Shown here: positions 24,001-36,000 of the stretch, in pieces
How positions within the stretch are numbered: the first letter of the stretch is position 1
Layout of the letters: the number at the start of each line of letters is the position of its first letter
NCBI GenBank assembly: GCA_028673005.1
Contig: CM054115.1
Span: forward strand, 9,087,654-9,151,653
Direction of reading: 5' to 3'
DNA length: 64,000 nucleotides
Source of the DNA: Tanypteryx hageni
Lineage: Eukaryota; Arthropoda; Insecta; Odonata; Petaluridae
Made by a program: the position numbers and the translations under genes
Notes under the pieces: model-generated
The model's input: only the letters and a program-made list of their open reading frames with translations
Database searches by the model: none
Told to the model about the DNA's origin: nothing

Positions 24001-27000
24001 CGCTTTGCCGCTCAGTTTCATCATGGCGTCTAGGAAGCGGTCTCGTGTTAGCACAGAGCAGATTGATGCAGAAAGAGCAAGCACCAGCAAGGTTGCTGTT
24101 GATGATTTCGAGGATTCTTCTTCAGATCTATACTTCTGCAAGTGATTCTAGTTCAGAATACACTTACAGTGAAGAGGACAATGGCGAATATCCTCATGTG
24201 GGCGAAACTTGGACTGAGAGAGGAAGAGAACGTCAGCGATTCCCTTATACAGGTGATGATGAGATAAAGGTCGCAGTGAATAATAGAGATGATGTTGTGG
24301 AGTTATATAAAAAATTTGTGGACAACGAAATCATTAGTAGAATCGTTGTGGAAATGAATAGGTATGCAGGGCAGTTTATTGCAAAACCTGGAGAGAAATG
24401 TAAAGTTAGATTGTGAGTGCATAAGTGGAAGGATACTGACAGTGATGAAATAAGGGCATTGTTTGGTCTTCTTATTCTCCAAGAGGTTATTCAGAAGCCA
24501 GAAAATAAAATTTACTTTTCTAGACGCAAGAGTATCGCTACCCCTTTTTTCTATACCATTATGTCGGAGTTACGATTCCATCTCCTATTGAAATTCTTAC
24601 ACTTTGTGGACAATGAAACATTCAGTGAAAGTTACCTGAATAAAAGACTTTTTAAAATTCAGCCTATTCTGGATTACTTTCGCGATAAGAGAAGGTCTTA
24701 TAGAGAGGTATGGGAAACCAAGTTTTCCAGTGGTGGCAGGGCACCCATCTAAATCACCTAAACCTACCCGACTTCTTGAGAGGCATTTCCCAGATTTGAT
24801 CCCCTCCAATGTAAAAGAGAAACCCACCAGCAGATGTGTAGTATGTACCAAAACTGGGAAATGGAAGGAAACATGATACTGGTGCAGTGACTGTGGGAAA
24901 GGATTGTGCCCTGCACCATGTTTCCACATCTTTCACACGGAAATTAATTATTAAACAGCATAATATAAAATATGTAATGTCATCTAATATTTTAAAGTTT
25001 AAATAAAATGTTTGCAATGTTAATTACAGTAGCCCTTTTAATGAAAAAACTCCCCACTTAAGAGGTTAATGCTAGCATGTAAGCCATTTGTCTCAAGTCC
25101 TTATGCGTTAACCCATAAAATGTAGCCTCCATTATCAAAATATATTGAACCAATTTCTTTTCTAGTTCATCTCCTAGGACAGTTTTACAGCACTGCTTAG
25201 TTGCAGCATCTTCTCTGAGATCACTTCCTTTCTTAGCACAACACTGTAATGTTGACCGGGAAACATTGAAGGTTTTTGCAGCTTTCAACATCCCATTTTC
25301 TTGTCTCTCACTGCCTTTATAACTGCTGACATATTCTCCTCCGTCCATTGCTTCCTCACATTACGTGATAATCTTTTGGGTTGAGTTCAAGGCATTCTGA
25401 AAAACATTAAAAACATAATAGGTATTGTCCTAATATGGGCTATTAGAAGAGACGGTAGCCCATATTACACACTTAGCAACAAGTGAACATTTGATGCCAT
25501 GCGATACTATCCTAAAACAAATAGTATCTGAACGATACACCATTTGAAAGCCCTATTCATACTCAATAAGATAGTATCCACAAATGTTTTGAAAAACACC
25601 TTTGCAATGAGATGGAATCTACACACTATAAAAACTTTTCGAAAGACAGAAATCACAATATAACCTGGGACTGCTTCCTGCCTTACACTGAGCGGAGTAT
25701 GACTCATAGCCAGGACATTGCTGCTGCAGGTACTTCAACTTGCCATACTTGCCACCAGCCTGCTGCACTGTCTAGACAAGATAATCCCCAAGCCCATATT
25801 GTACACCTAGCCCATATTCGGACCTTATCCTCTACTAGTGTAGTGAGGTATGTTCTAAATAATTGTCGATTGTTTTATTAATTAAAACTGATTAGGAAAT
25901 AAATCAATGAATCAAAAATTCGATATTTCCTTGTCATCACTACTGGCACACCATTTTTTAGTTCTTAGACATTATACAAAGGCATAAATATTTATATTTT
26001 TTGACATGATAACATAAATCGTAAAGAACACCTCTGTCTCGTGCATGTATGCATGCATCTTTTCTATTTTGTCATTGTTGTTTCTTGTTATAAGTAGGTC
26101 AATTAATGGTACTGTAGTGTAATTTTGTATCTTTTTTGTGAATTTTATTATTGGCTACAGCTATTTTAGATCATAATGAAATGCACATGTTCCTTCTCGA
26201 ATCGGTAATTATTGGATCATTGTTGAGTATGTCTGCTTTGTAGCTGTAATACACACATGGTATTTATAATCATTTATGACTATTGGAGTTACCTTCATTA
26301 TTAATCACTTTCCAGTCATAATACGAGGTTCAAATTTCATTCCTGTATTTACTGTGTTCTTCAGGTATTCGCTTCTAATAAGCTCTTTTTCAGTTTATAC
26401 CAAATTTTTGTTTTTATAAATGGGAATTTTTTAATTCCTGCCATTCTGTTGTTAATGATTTTGGTGCATATTTTAATTGGAAATGTATTTAGGAAAATGC
26501 CATTATAAACAATAAGAATTTTAGTCATTGTTTTAAATATTTTATATGTAGTGAAAACTATTTTTTCACAGTTGGATGGAATGACAAAAAATGAAATGTC
26601 TGCTGTTCTAAGTAAATTTGCAATTACTTCTCCTCTTACTGGAAACAAACTAAGTGAACCAATTGAATTCAATCTTATGTTTGGCACTCAAATTGGTCCT
26701 TCTGGACTGGTGAAAGGGTGAGTTTAAATAGTCAGTTTATCTTCTTTGTTTGATAGAATTTAGATGCTCAGCTTATCTTAGTTTTCAAGAGATAGTGAAT
26801 ATGGTCTCTTTAATTTATTAAAGTGCTGTATGGGTCCTGGTACACATTACTTTTACAGCTTTCTGAGACCAGAAACAGCCCAAGGAATATTTGTAAATTT
26901 TAAACGCCTTCTGGAATTCAACCAAGGGAGGCTACCTTTTGCAGCTGCTCAGATTGGTAATGCATTTCGAAATGAAATTTCTCCACGTTCGGGGCTCATC

Positions 27001-30000
27001 AGAGTCAGGTATACTACATATTAAGCCATTTATGCTTCTCAGTTAGGATCATTAGTAATTGCTTTTGCTGTAATTGAAGATTTTCCTTTCATCTTGTAAA
27101 GTTTTATTTTATATTATTTATTTTTCTTTGTAAATCATCTGCCTGTTATATTTAGTCATACCATTATTATAATTTGATTTGAAGATTTTTTGCATTTTTC
27201 ATTTTTGATAGAGAAATTCGGGGTATTTTAAAAGTTTACCACGAACAATTTGAAGAGTTAAGCCAATTATTTTATGCAAATATACATGCTTTATCACCTT
27301 TATGATGTAAGGTGTTCTCGTTATATCACCTGGCCATAAATTTTCTTCCATTTCTAGAACAGCCCAAAAGAAGGAATTGTGTCTTATTAATAATACATGC
27401 CAGGATAATTCATTTAGTATTCCATTTATTTGTAATAAATACAGTAAATAGGTGTACAGTGGACTCTCGCTTAACCGATTCTCTGGCTTAACCTCCCCTT
27501 TTCTGGTAACTTTCTCTTTGTTGCAAAGAAAGGATATATTCACCTAAAATAAATGGCACAAATATAAATGTATGCGTGCACTATATCAAATGTGTTCTTT
27601 GTATTTACTATTCCACATAGCCAATGACGATGAATTCCTAACTTCTACTTTTAGTTTACTTTTAACTCTTTTGCATTTAAAATGCCTGTCTTGTTTCAGA
27701 ATGCAACCAGTGGAGGGGGTTTTTCTCAGATGGTTATAAAGCGTTTTTGTGACCTGGATTAATCTTCTTTTTTCAGTTTATTAACTGCTACTTTGCAACA
27801 AAGTGAGAAAAGAAGAAGAGTAGTATTGTCAATGAAAAAGAAATTAAAAGCTTTAGAAATACTTGATAAAGGTGCACCAGTGAAAAAGTCGTCCGTGATT
27901 TATATTTAGAAGAGACTACAGTGAAAGACTGGAGGAAAAATAGTAGACTTGCTGCATTGTGTGCAGCCCTTCATGCCATTCCTATTACACCTCTGTATAT
28001 GGATATTATAGTGTATGCCGATAACATGTCTGTTATGCATACTTTAACCTGAGGAACAGGCCTATTGTTTACCAAAAATATGTATGCTGAATTATTGTTT
28101 TTCGTAATAAAGGATTCATCACATAATGTGACCTGGCAGTATGTCCTGACAACAGTCAATCTGGCCGATCATCCTTCGTGGACCATCCTGCCTATTAATG
28201 CACCTACGGGCGGTGATTGGCTTGCCAGTGTCAGGGTGCCTATATAGGTGGGATGTAGCCTGCAGAGGAGGGTCGGTCGGATAAGAGCTAGCATCGGGGC
28301 TTGCCCCAGCTCTCTCGAGTTCAAAATTCTTACTTCCTTTCTGGTTATTAAACCGTTAAATTCATCTTAAGGACATTAAATTTGTCTTGGTTGTTAACCT
28401 ATTCTGTGCGCGTTTTCTAGAAACCATGCTGCAGTTACGCTCAGGCCAAATGGCAGCCTCTCTGTCTTCAGGTTCTGCTTCCGGAACGGAGGGTAACAAG
28501 GACGAAGATACTCGCCTGCCCTGGGCAGCAGCCATGCTTGCACGCATGGCTTCCTTACAAGAGCAAATGAACGTCTTGTCAGTGCCTTCTACTTCTTCTG
28601 GCCCATGTGCCTCATCGGAAATTAACTTTGCAACATTGAAGCAGGTAATGCAGCCAGGCTACGTGGACCTTCCAGCCTACGCTGACATTCTACGTCTGTG
28701 CATCCACCTCCTGGATTTGCGAAAATCGAAACGGCTGGCACGTAGAGACCTGCACAAAATAGCGACCCTATTGAACTTGGCTTCTGTCAGGTCCCTTCTA
28801 CCAGGGAGACCCAAGATGCTGATTTACAATCTGTTACGATTGTTGGGTGTCATCGCAGCCCATGGATGGTCAGCTGCCATAAGGCTGCTATCTCTGCCAT
28901 CCGACATCCTAAATTCGCCACCGGATTTCATGCCACCCGCACCACCACCAATAATCATTCAGCAGGTGGTGCCTTCTCATCCCCCGACGTCGTAATTAAG
29001 TCCTCTGCTTAGGACAGACTTGGTCGCTTCATCGATGTTGTTACCTGTTACGTTAACAACTAGTTGGTCCATATCGAGAGGAGGGACCTTCGGTGAGGGG
29101 CCTGTGAGGCGGACAAATTTGCTGGTTTGTCTCTCCATGTTTTTACGTCGGGTGAGGTCTTCCTTTGCTGCTGTAGTTATGTCCACATATTCCCAGTCTG
29201 TGGGAGACAGGGCAGCGGACAATTTTAGGTGTAGGTCAAACTGGTGGCAGAGGACTTCATTTCGCCCCTACCCTGAGGACGATTCCAGTGAAGGAGATAG
29301 TAAGAGGAGTGGAACAGGCGATTCGAGTGCTCGCATCGGTGGAAGCGGAGGAGGTCAGAAGAGAAATAAGCATGGCCCTGAAAAGGGACTCATTACCTAA
29401 TACCAACATCACGTTAGATGAACGAAGAGCATTACACAGATTATGAGAAGACTCCACGATCACGGTGTTGCCCGCAGATAAAGGCAACGCAACGGTTTTA
29501 ATGCCGTCCGCACAGTACCATGAGAAGATCCTGAGGTTATTGGAAGATCCAACCTACAGAACGCGGCCCCATGATCCAACAGAATCCATCGCCAGAAAAA
29601 CCATTACGCTGATAAAAAAGGCCGGTCTCCCACCAGAACAACAGAGGGCGACCCTATCTCAGGCGGCAGCACCACCGAGACTCTACGGTCTGCCCAACAT
29701 TCACAAGGATGGCATACCGCTGCGACCCATTGTCAGCGCCATAAACTCGCCAACCTACAGATTAGCAAGACACCTAGCCCAGGTCCTCAGCCCACTGATT
29801 GGATTAAACGAACACCATGTTAGAAACTCGGCTGAATTCGTGAAGAAACTATCGAACCTCCTGGTAGATCCGGATGATATCCTGGTGAGTTTCGATGTGA
29901 TGTCATTATTTACGAAAGTCCCCATCAAAGATACCATGGAATTGTTAAAACAACAGTTCGAACCCAGGACTCTCGACTTGTTTCATCACACCCTGACGTC

Positions 30001-33000
30001 AACGTATTTTCAATATGCCGAAGAATTTTATGAACAAACGGATGATGTAGCCATGGGGTCACCCCTCTCACCAGCAGTAGCTGATTTCTACATGCAGGAA
30101 TTTGAGGTTGAGGCCCTCAGTTCGGCCACATTACGCCCCAAGTGCTTTTACCGTTACGTGGATGACACATTCGCCATATGGCCCCACGGACGCGAGACCC
30201 TACCAGACTTTTTGAACTATCTCAACAGCTGACACCCTAATATCCAGTTCACGATGGAGGAGGAGAAGAACGGGAGTCTCCCCTTTTTGGACATCCTCGT
30301 TCGACGCCGTACTGATGGGAGCTTGGGACACAGCGTCTATAGGAAACCGACCCACACAGACGAGAGCCACCACCATCCAGCATAATGAAGAGCAGTGGTA
30401 AAATCCCTGGCGCACCGAGCCCATGCCATCTCGGACCGAGAGAGTCTACCAGCGGAGAAGAAACACCTCCGAAGGACGCTCCAACAAAATGGCTACAGCG
30501 CCAAGGAAGTTGACGGGGCCCTGAGAAGGGCCGTTCAAAAAACTGGAAATTCTGAAGGGACCCAGAAGGAAAAACCTAAAGCCACGGCGTGTCTCCCTTA
30601 CACTTCAACGCTGTCTGGAAAAATAGCCAGGATTCTCTCCAAAAGAGGGTTCAGGACAATACACAAATTACCAAAAATCGGCAACCTCCTACGGCCGGTC
30701 AAGGACAACCTGGGATTGAAAATGCCAGGGATTTACAAAATCCCATGTGAATGCAGCCTTTCCTACATCGGGCAAACAGGGAGAACAATAGAGACCAGGA
30801 TAAAGGAGCATGTCTGGTGCATCAAGCACAACCACTCTGAAAAATCCGCAGTAGCCCAGCACTGCATCACCACGGATCACAGACTACTCTTCAAAGACAC
30901 CAAGCGGCTAGCAAAATCCAATGGCTACTGGGATAGGATGGTGAAAGAGGCAATTGAGGTCCAACTCAACCCAAAAAATCTGACCAGGGAAATGGCTTTC
31001 CCCCTGAGCAAAGCTTGGGATCCCGTGATCTCCCGGATTGGCCACTCACCTCCACCAATGAGTTTGGAGCAACGGGCGAGACGAGAGTATATAAACCCGG
31101 ACTAAAACCCACATCGGCATCATCAGTAACCCTGAAGATGGCGTCGAAGTCAGACGCCGAAACGTTGGTCCTGAACGACAACCAGGCAGTAACCCGAGAA
31201 AAATTTCTCGTATTTCAAATATTTTATCCTATCCTATTCCTCCTAATCTTTCAATTAGAAGTAACTTTTTGTCTACCCTCTTAAGACATTTTCCTGCTTA
31301 AGAAGCTCAATCCCTCGGTCCCTGGAAAAACATCTTAAGAGAGTTCCACTGTATTTCTAAATTTTTTAAACAGTTTGCACAAAACATTTTCATCACATGC
31401 GAAACAGAATGCAATGGATTACTTGATTTTTTATATTAACTCTCAAAATTTAAGATAAAAAACACGTTCTGATCATGGGTGTTTTAAATACTTGGGTATG
31501 GGCTAACCAAGCTAGTGTCAACCAGCCCCAACAGACGTCCTCCAAGAGATACGTCAAAGAAGCCCTCTCCCTCTCAAATGGTGAGATTGCAAGCTAGAAA
31601 TTGGTGGAACGAAATCATAATAAGAGATAGGCATAAGCTGTAAAGTTGGGAATAATTTTGAAACAAAATAAATTAATCTGCTATGATAGTTCAGTGAAAG
31701 AATATTGAACCGGCAAGAAGACCCTGGTTAGATTCCCGGTCATAGCAGAATTTGCTTGTTAATTTTTCGATTTAATTTTTACATTAAGTTTTTAATTTTT
31801 ATGTACAAGTAATTGTTTGCATTTAATCCTTCAGTGACAGAGGTGATTTAAATTCTAGTCTATCCCATGGATGGAGGACATTTAAACAAAAGTTGGGATT
31901 TTGATGTATGGAGACAATTATTTTTATCTCTTTTTCTATTCAACGGATTTGCATGCAATTTTTATATAATTACAATAATACTATTTTTATTATACCTGTT
32001 TTTTTCGTTGTGATATTCTTATAAAGTATTACAATATCACTTGGCGAATAAAATATCATTTCATAAAACAAGAATGAGCAGCATAACAGTATTTCTTTTA
32101 GGCATGCGAGATTTGTTTTGTTGCCTCCAACTCCATTCTAATAGCATGATCAAGATATTTGTAAACAGACTTCAGATGGTTTGTTATCTCTTCTTCATTC
32201 TCATGACTACGCAGTCCTGTCTCTGAGCAGCCCTTCCTTCTCTCTGGCTCTGCCCCGCAATCTCTCACACATCACACTCAAGAATTGTTTACAAATAGCA
32301 CCAGATGGACCTACAGCATTAACGAGGGTGACAAACGTCTCAAAAACTAGTCCGTATTTTTTTTCCTCTCGCACGATCTTTTTGCCGAAAGAAAGCTTGC
32401 CTTAGCATGAACTGAATTTTTTAATCCGTAAATGTCCCTTTGGCTCTATTATTTGAGAAATACTATGAATTGATTACAAACATTATGAATATGACTGTAA
32501 AACTATAGAGATTATAACTTTATTTTAATTACCGTAATAGTTTAATTTTGTGTGGTTAGCCTCTCGCATTTTTGTATTGTTCCGCATATCTATTAGTTTC
32601 TTCTGCTATTATTTTTATCCGATCTTTGTCATAAAATAGTTCAAAACATTCAACAATATAAACCACACATTTAGCAGCATTCTGAGTTCTGCAGTTTCCA
32701 ATAAATACCTCCTGTTGTGCAATAAAATTTTCCATGCTCTCCCAGTGAAATTCTTCGTCCCTTCTCTTTTCATCTTCACTATCTGGCTGATTTATGAGTT
32801 CGTCTGCAACTGCAGCATCATCAATATAACTAAAACCACTAGCATTGTCATATTCACTATCACTACTATGTGAGATGTCATTGGATTCCTCCAACATTTT
32901 TTGCAACTGTTCATCACTGAAACTCAGTGCACATTTCTATACAGAGAAAAGAAAAATGCTCAAATGTTTTAAGAATATATTCCTAAAAACAGATGATATG

Positions 33001-36000
33001 TAAATTAGAGGTATTCATTAAGAACTTTTTAATAAATTTCAAGCTTTACTGTCCGTGCAGTGTGGATGTGTAACACAAAATGGAACCAAGGGACTGGAGT
33101 GTTTCTCCATCTTTGCACAGCCATTTTTGCATTTCTTTCAATGAAATAATAAGAATGTCTTTCAGATGCACTTAGAAAGGTCTATACTAATAGATCTGGG
33201 TGATCCTGCTTGGTTTGTTTGGGTTCACCATATCTTTCCGTGCCCATGCTCTCATATATCTGTCCGAGCATGACTGATGCTTGAAAGGGTCTCGAAAGCC
33301 TCGAAGTTATAAGGTCCTTTTGCCATCAGCATCTTTCTTGTTTACAAAGGGAGAGACTAATGAAGTTTTTGGGATGGTATATTATGCTTTTATTTTAGAG
33401 ATTTGAGCCACTTCGTTCACGTTTTGAACAATCATTCTTGGTCGATTTTTTCCTAACATTTTCAAGTGTTATTTTTTCATATTATTTTTCCTTAGAAATG
33501 TAAAAATTTATAAAAGAATGATGGATTTACTTTTAGGAAGAAACTCTGATGCAGAAAAATAAATTAGAATAGAGTGGGCGTGATGGTGAAAAAATAGGAA
33601 ACAAAAACTTCGCCTGTCCTCGCATCAATCAGTCGAGTACACGTCTTCGCAACCCAATAAATTTATTGTTGCATAATTATTGGATTCAGAACAAATAAAT
33701 TCTTTAAGTTATATAGAAGAGAAGCTTTTGCCTTTCACAATTAAAAAACCCTTTGAAAATTGATCAATAACTCTTCTCACAAGAATAAATTAAAGCAAGC
33801 GCGGCATGGGCTGGTACCCTGCACTGAGGTTGGTGGCATGTGAAGAAATTGTGGTCCGTGCCATGCACCGAGGTTGGCACTGAAGTGTTAAGGATCATTT
33901 GCACTCAATACAAGCACACAAAAGGGTATGGTTATTTAAGGGCTAGAGATGGGTTGGGATGGTTCCTCTTTTATCGCACCAGTTCACGAAGAATGGTTTG
34001 CAATGATTGGCTTTTTATGAACATGGCCTCGGATGAATTTGTCTGCAATGAATTTGGGTTGTGATGTGAATTGATGTAGAACCCCTTATATCCATGCCTA
34101 AAACACAGTTCTTTAAAGTGAGACTTTTGTTTCCTTTTGTGTGTACATATATTATTACCGCTAGTTTCATTTTGCAATTGCAATAAAATTAGCATTCATT
34201 GCATTTATAATATTAACACTATTTTATATCTTTGCTGAGGTATCCACTCGGGCAGGATCTAGCAGTTTCAGACCTTCGTTCAAGCTTAACTAAATGAAAT
34301 GAAATTTATTTTTGAAACTTGGATAAGGAAAAATAATATAATTCATCTGTTTGTTTATTATTTTTGCTTAATTTATTCAACTGATTTGGGTTTATAACAA
34401 AGTAACATATACAGCATAGGTATTATCAAATGTTCAGACTTTTTACCCTCTCTTAAGGAAATTATTTACACCTCAGTATCTTTGCCAGGTACTATCCATG
34501 ATAGCTTAAAATTATATCATTTAATTGGTTATAATCAGTGACAATTTCTTTATTCATGAAATCTGTATTTCCCTGAATACGTTTCAGGGAGTTCACAATG
34601 GCTGAGATCGAACATTTCTGTGATCCTGCTAACAAAAACCATCCCAAATTTGATTCTGTTCGAGATTGGAAAATGCAACTTTATTCCGCCTGTAATCAAA
34701 TGGATGGAAAATCTGCAGTTTCAGTTTCAATTGGAGAAGCTGTGGACCAGGTATGAAAATGTGTATTTTTTAAATGCAAACACACATTTCTTAATGGTGA
34801 TGCTTGATTGATTATGATTTTAAATTCCTGATGTAAATGAAGCAAAGGCAGCAATTTTTTTTTTCATAACTAGATTTTAAATAAAATTTTAGGGTCTTGT
34901 AGCCAACCAAACTTTAGGCTACTTCATGGCAAGGATCCACCAATTTCTCATTAAGATAGGAATAGATCCTGCAAAGCTTAGATTTCGTCAGCACATGTCA
35001 AATGAAATGGCCCACTATGCATGTGACTGTTGGGATGCAGAGTGTCTCACTTCTTATGTAAGTTTTTCTAAATTTTTAGCAATATTTCACAAATAATATG
35101 ATGTTAAATTTTATCAATGAAAATTGAATTTTATCTGTTGATCCTAATTAAAAATATAGGTGCTTCATTTGTTTCAAGTCCCCTTCTCAAATACAAAAAT
35201 TGCCAAAATTTTTGGACTAAGCATCCTTTCTGCATTTCTTAATTCATGCTGTTACCATTTATGTGTCGTTTTGATTTATTAGGGCTGGGTAGAGTGTGTT
35301 GGTTGTGCTGATAGGTCAGCATTTGACTTGACACAACACAGTAAAGCCACAGGAATCAGACTTGCGGCAGAAAAAAAATTGGAAGAACCAAGAGTTGTGG
35401 ATGTTGTTGGTAAGTTAAAAGTTTTTATACATTTTAAGGCTATTTTAAAAATTGTTTCTCCTTGTCCAGGAAATTGGCATAGTGATTCATTACTTGAAGT
35501 AATTTTGCTTGTATAACATTACTTAGTAGGATGGTTTCCCAGTGCAAAAATATCAGGATTTTCCTGGGATGAAAATGTGCTTGTCACAGGAAGTTTTTTG
35601 TACTTGAGTAAAGATGCAGTAGATTAGTCTATTTTATGAACTATCCTGAAAATAATGTTAAAGATAAAACAAAAAACAATGAATTTGATTGCCAATGTAG
35701 GTGGGGAGAGTTGAGGGAGAATGTGATTGGAGAACAATGGAAAATGGGTAAGAATGATGACATGACATGGAGAAGTTAGTTTGGAGTACCAAAAAAAAAC
35801 CCCTTTTTAAACTTTCAATGACAAAGCATGCTAATAACATAACTCGGACTCTATTACAGTGTAAATTCTATCTTAGCAATCAACGGTGTGAAAATATCCG
35901 ATGACGTTGTGAATCTGTGTAGATGAAATATGAAGTTTTTCTGTGGCATTTAATAATATATCAGTGAATATATCAAGCTTTTACATTACACTTAATCATT

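Larger units (their letters stand above)
22307..25394 (-). pseudogene. Pogo transposase with PHD-like C-terminal finger
   Basis: Read across the nested piggyBac, the protein starts about 25394 with [20 protein letters not shown] and [14 protein letters not shown] (helix-turn-helix). It continues at 23791 with [13 protein letters not shown] and [11 protein letters not shown], then [13 protein letters not shown] (first catalytic Asp) and [13 protein letters not shown] (second). After a long Pro/Ser linker comes a C-x2-C...WAHNKC...YVCDFC finger resembling a PHD domain, as in many arthropod pogo transposases. Stops at several points and a frameshift near the start disable it. Confidence 0.8.
21930..25832 (-). 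mobile_element. Pogo-family transposon with TA duplications
   Basis: Flanked by TA (21928-21929, 25833-25834). Ends are GAGGAGAAGGTCCGAATATG and its inverse with one mismatch. The block GTCCGAATATGGGCTACC recurs subterminally (22132-22149) and, in part, at 25428-25468. It carries a transposase relic on the minus strand, interrupted by a piggyBac at 23796-25066. Confidence 0.9.
28100..31265 (+). mobile_element. Penelope-like element B, nearly full length
   Basis: Contains an upstream frame (28387-28995), an inverted N-terminal segment, the RT, the GIY-YIG endonuclease, and a hammerhead-like motif at 31125-31172. Exact ends are unclear: no convincing target duplication was found in the host pogo element. 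GC content is clearly higher than in the surroundings. Confidence 0.85.
27456..31351 (+). mobile_element. Pogo/Tigger element split by a Penelope insertion
   Basis: Flanked by TA (27454-27455, 31352-31353). Left end CAGTGGACTCTCGCTTAA; the right end reads CAGTGGAACTCTCTTAAG on the minus strand. Inside are only a transposase N-terminus (27790-28030) and the inserted PLE B. It lies in GARS intron 6. Confidence 0.8.

Noticed and set aside
26361..26687. 108-residue minus-strand frame
   Set aside because: Overlaps GARS exon 5 on the opposite strand and has no motif.
31105..31130. CTGATGATG on the minus strand as another hammerhead core
   Set aside because: No GAAA box or stem II follows within reach; the plus-strand motif next to it fits much better.
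31679..31747. Functional tRNA gene
   Set aside because: The anticodon stem does not pair properly and position 33 is not T.
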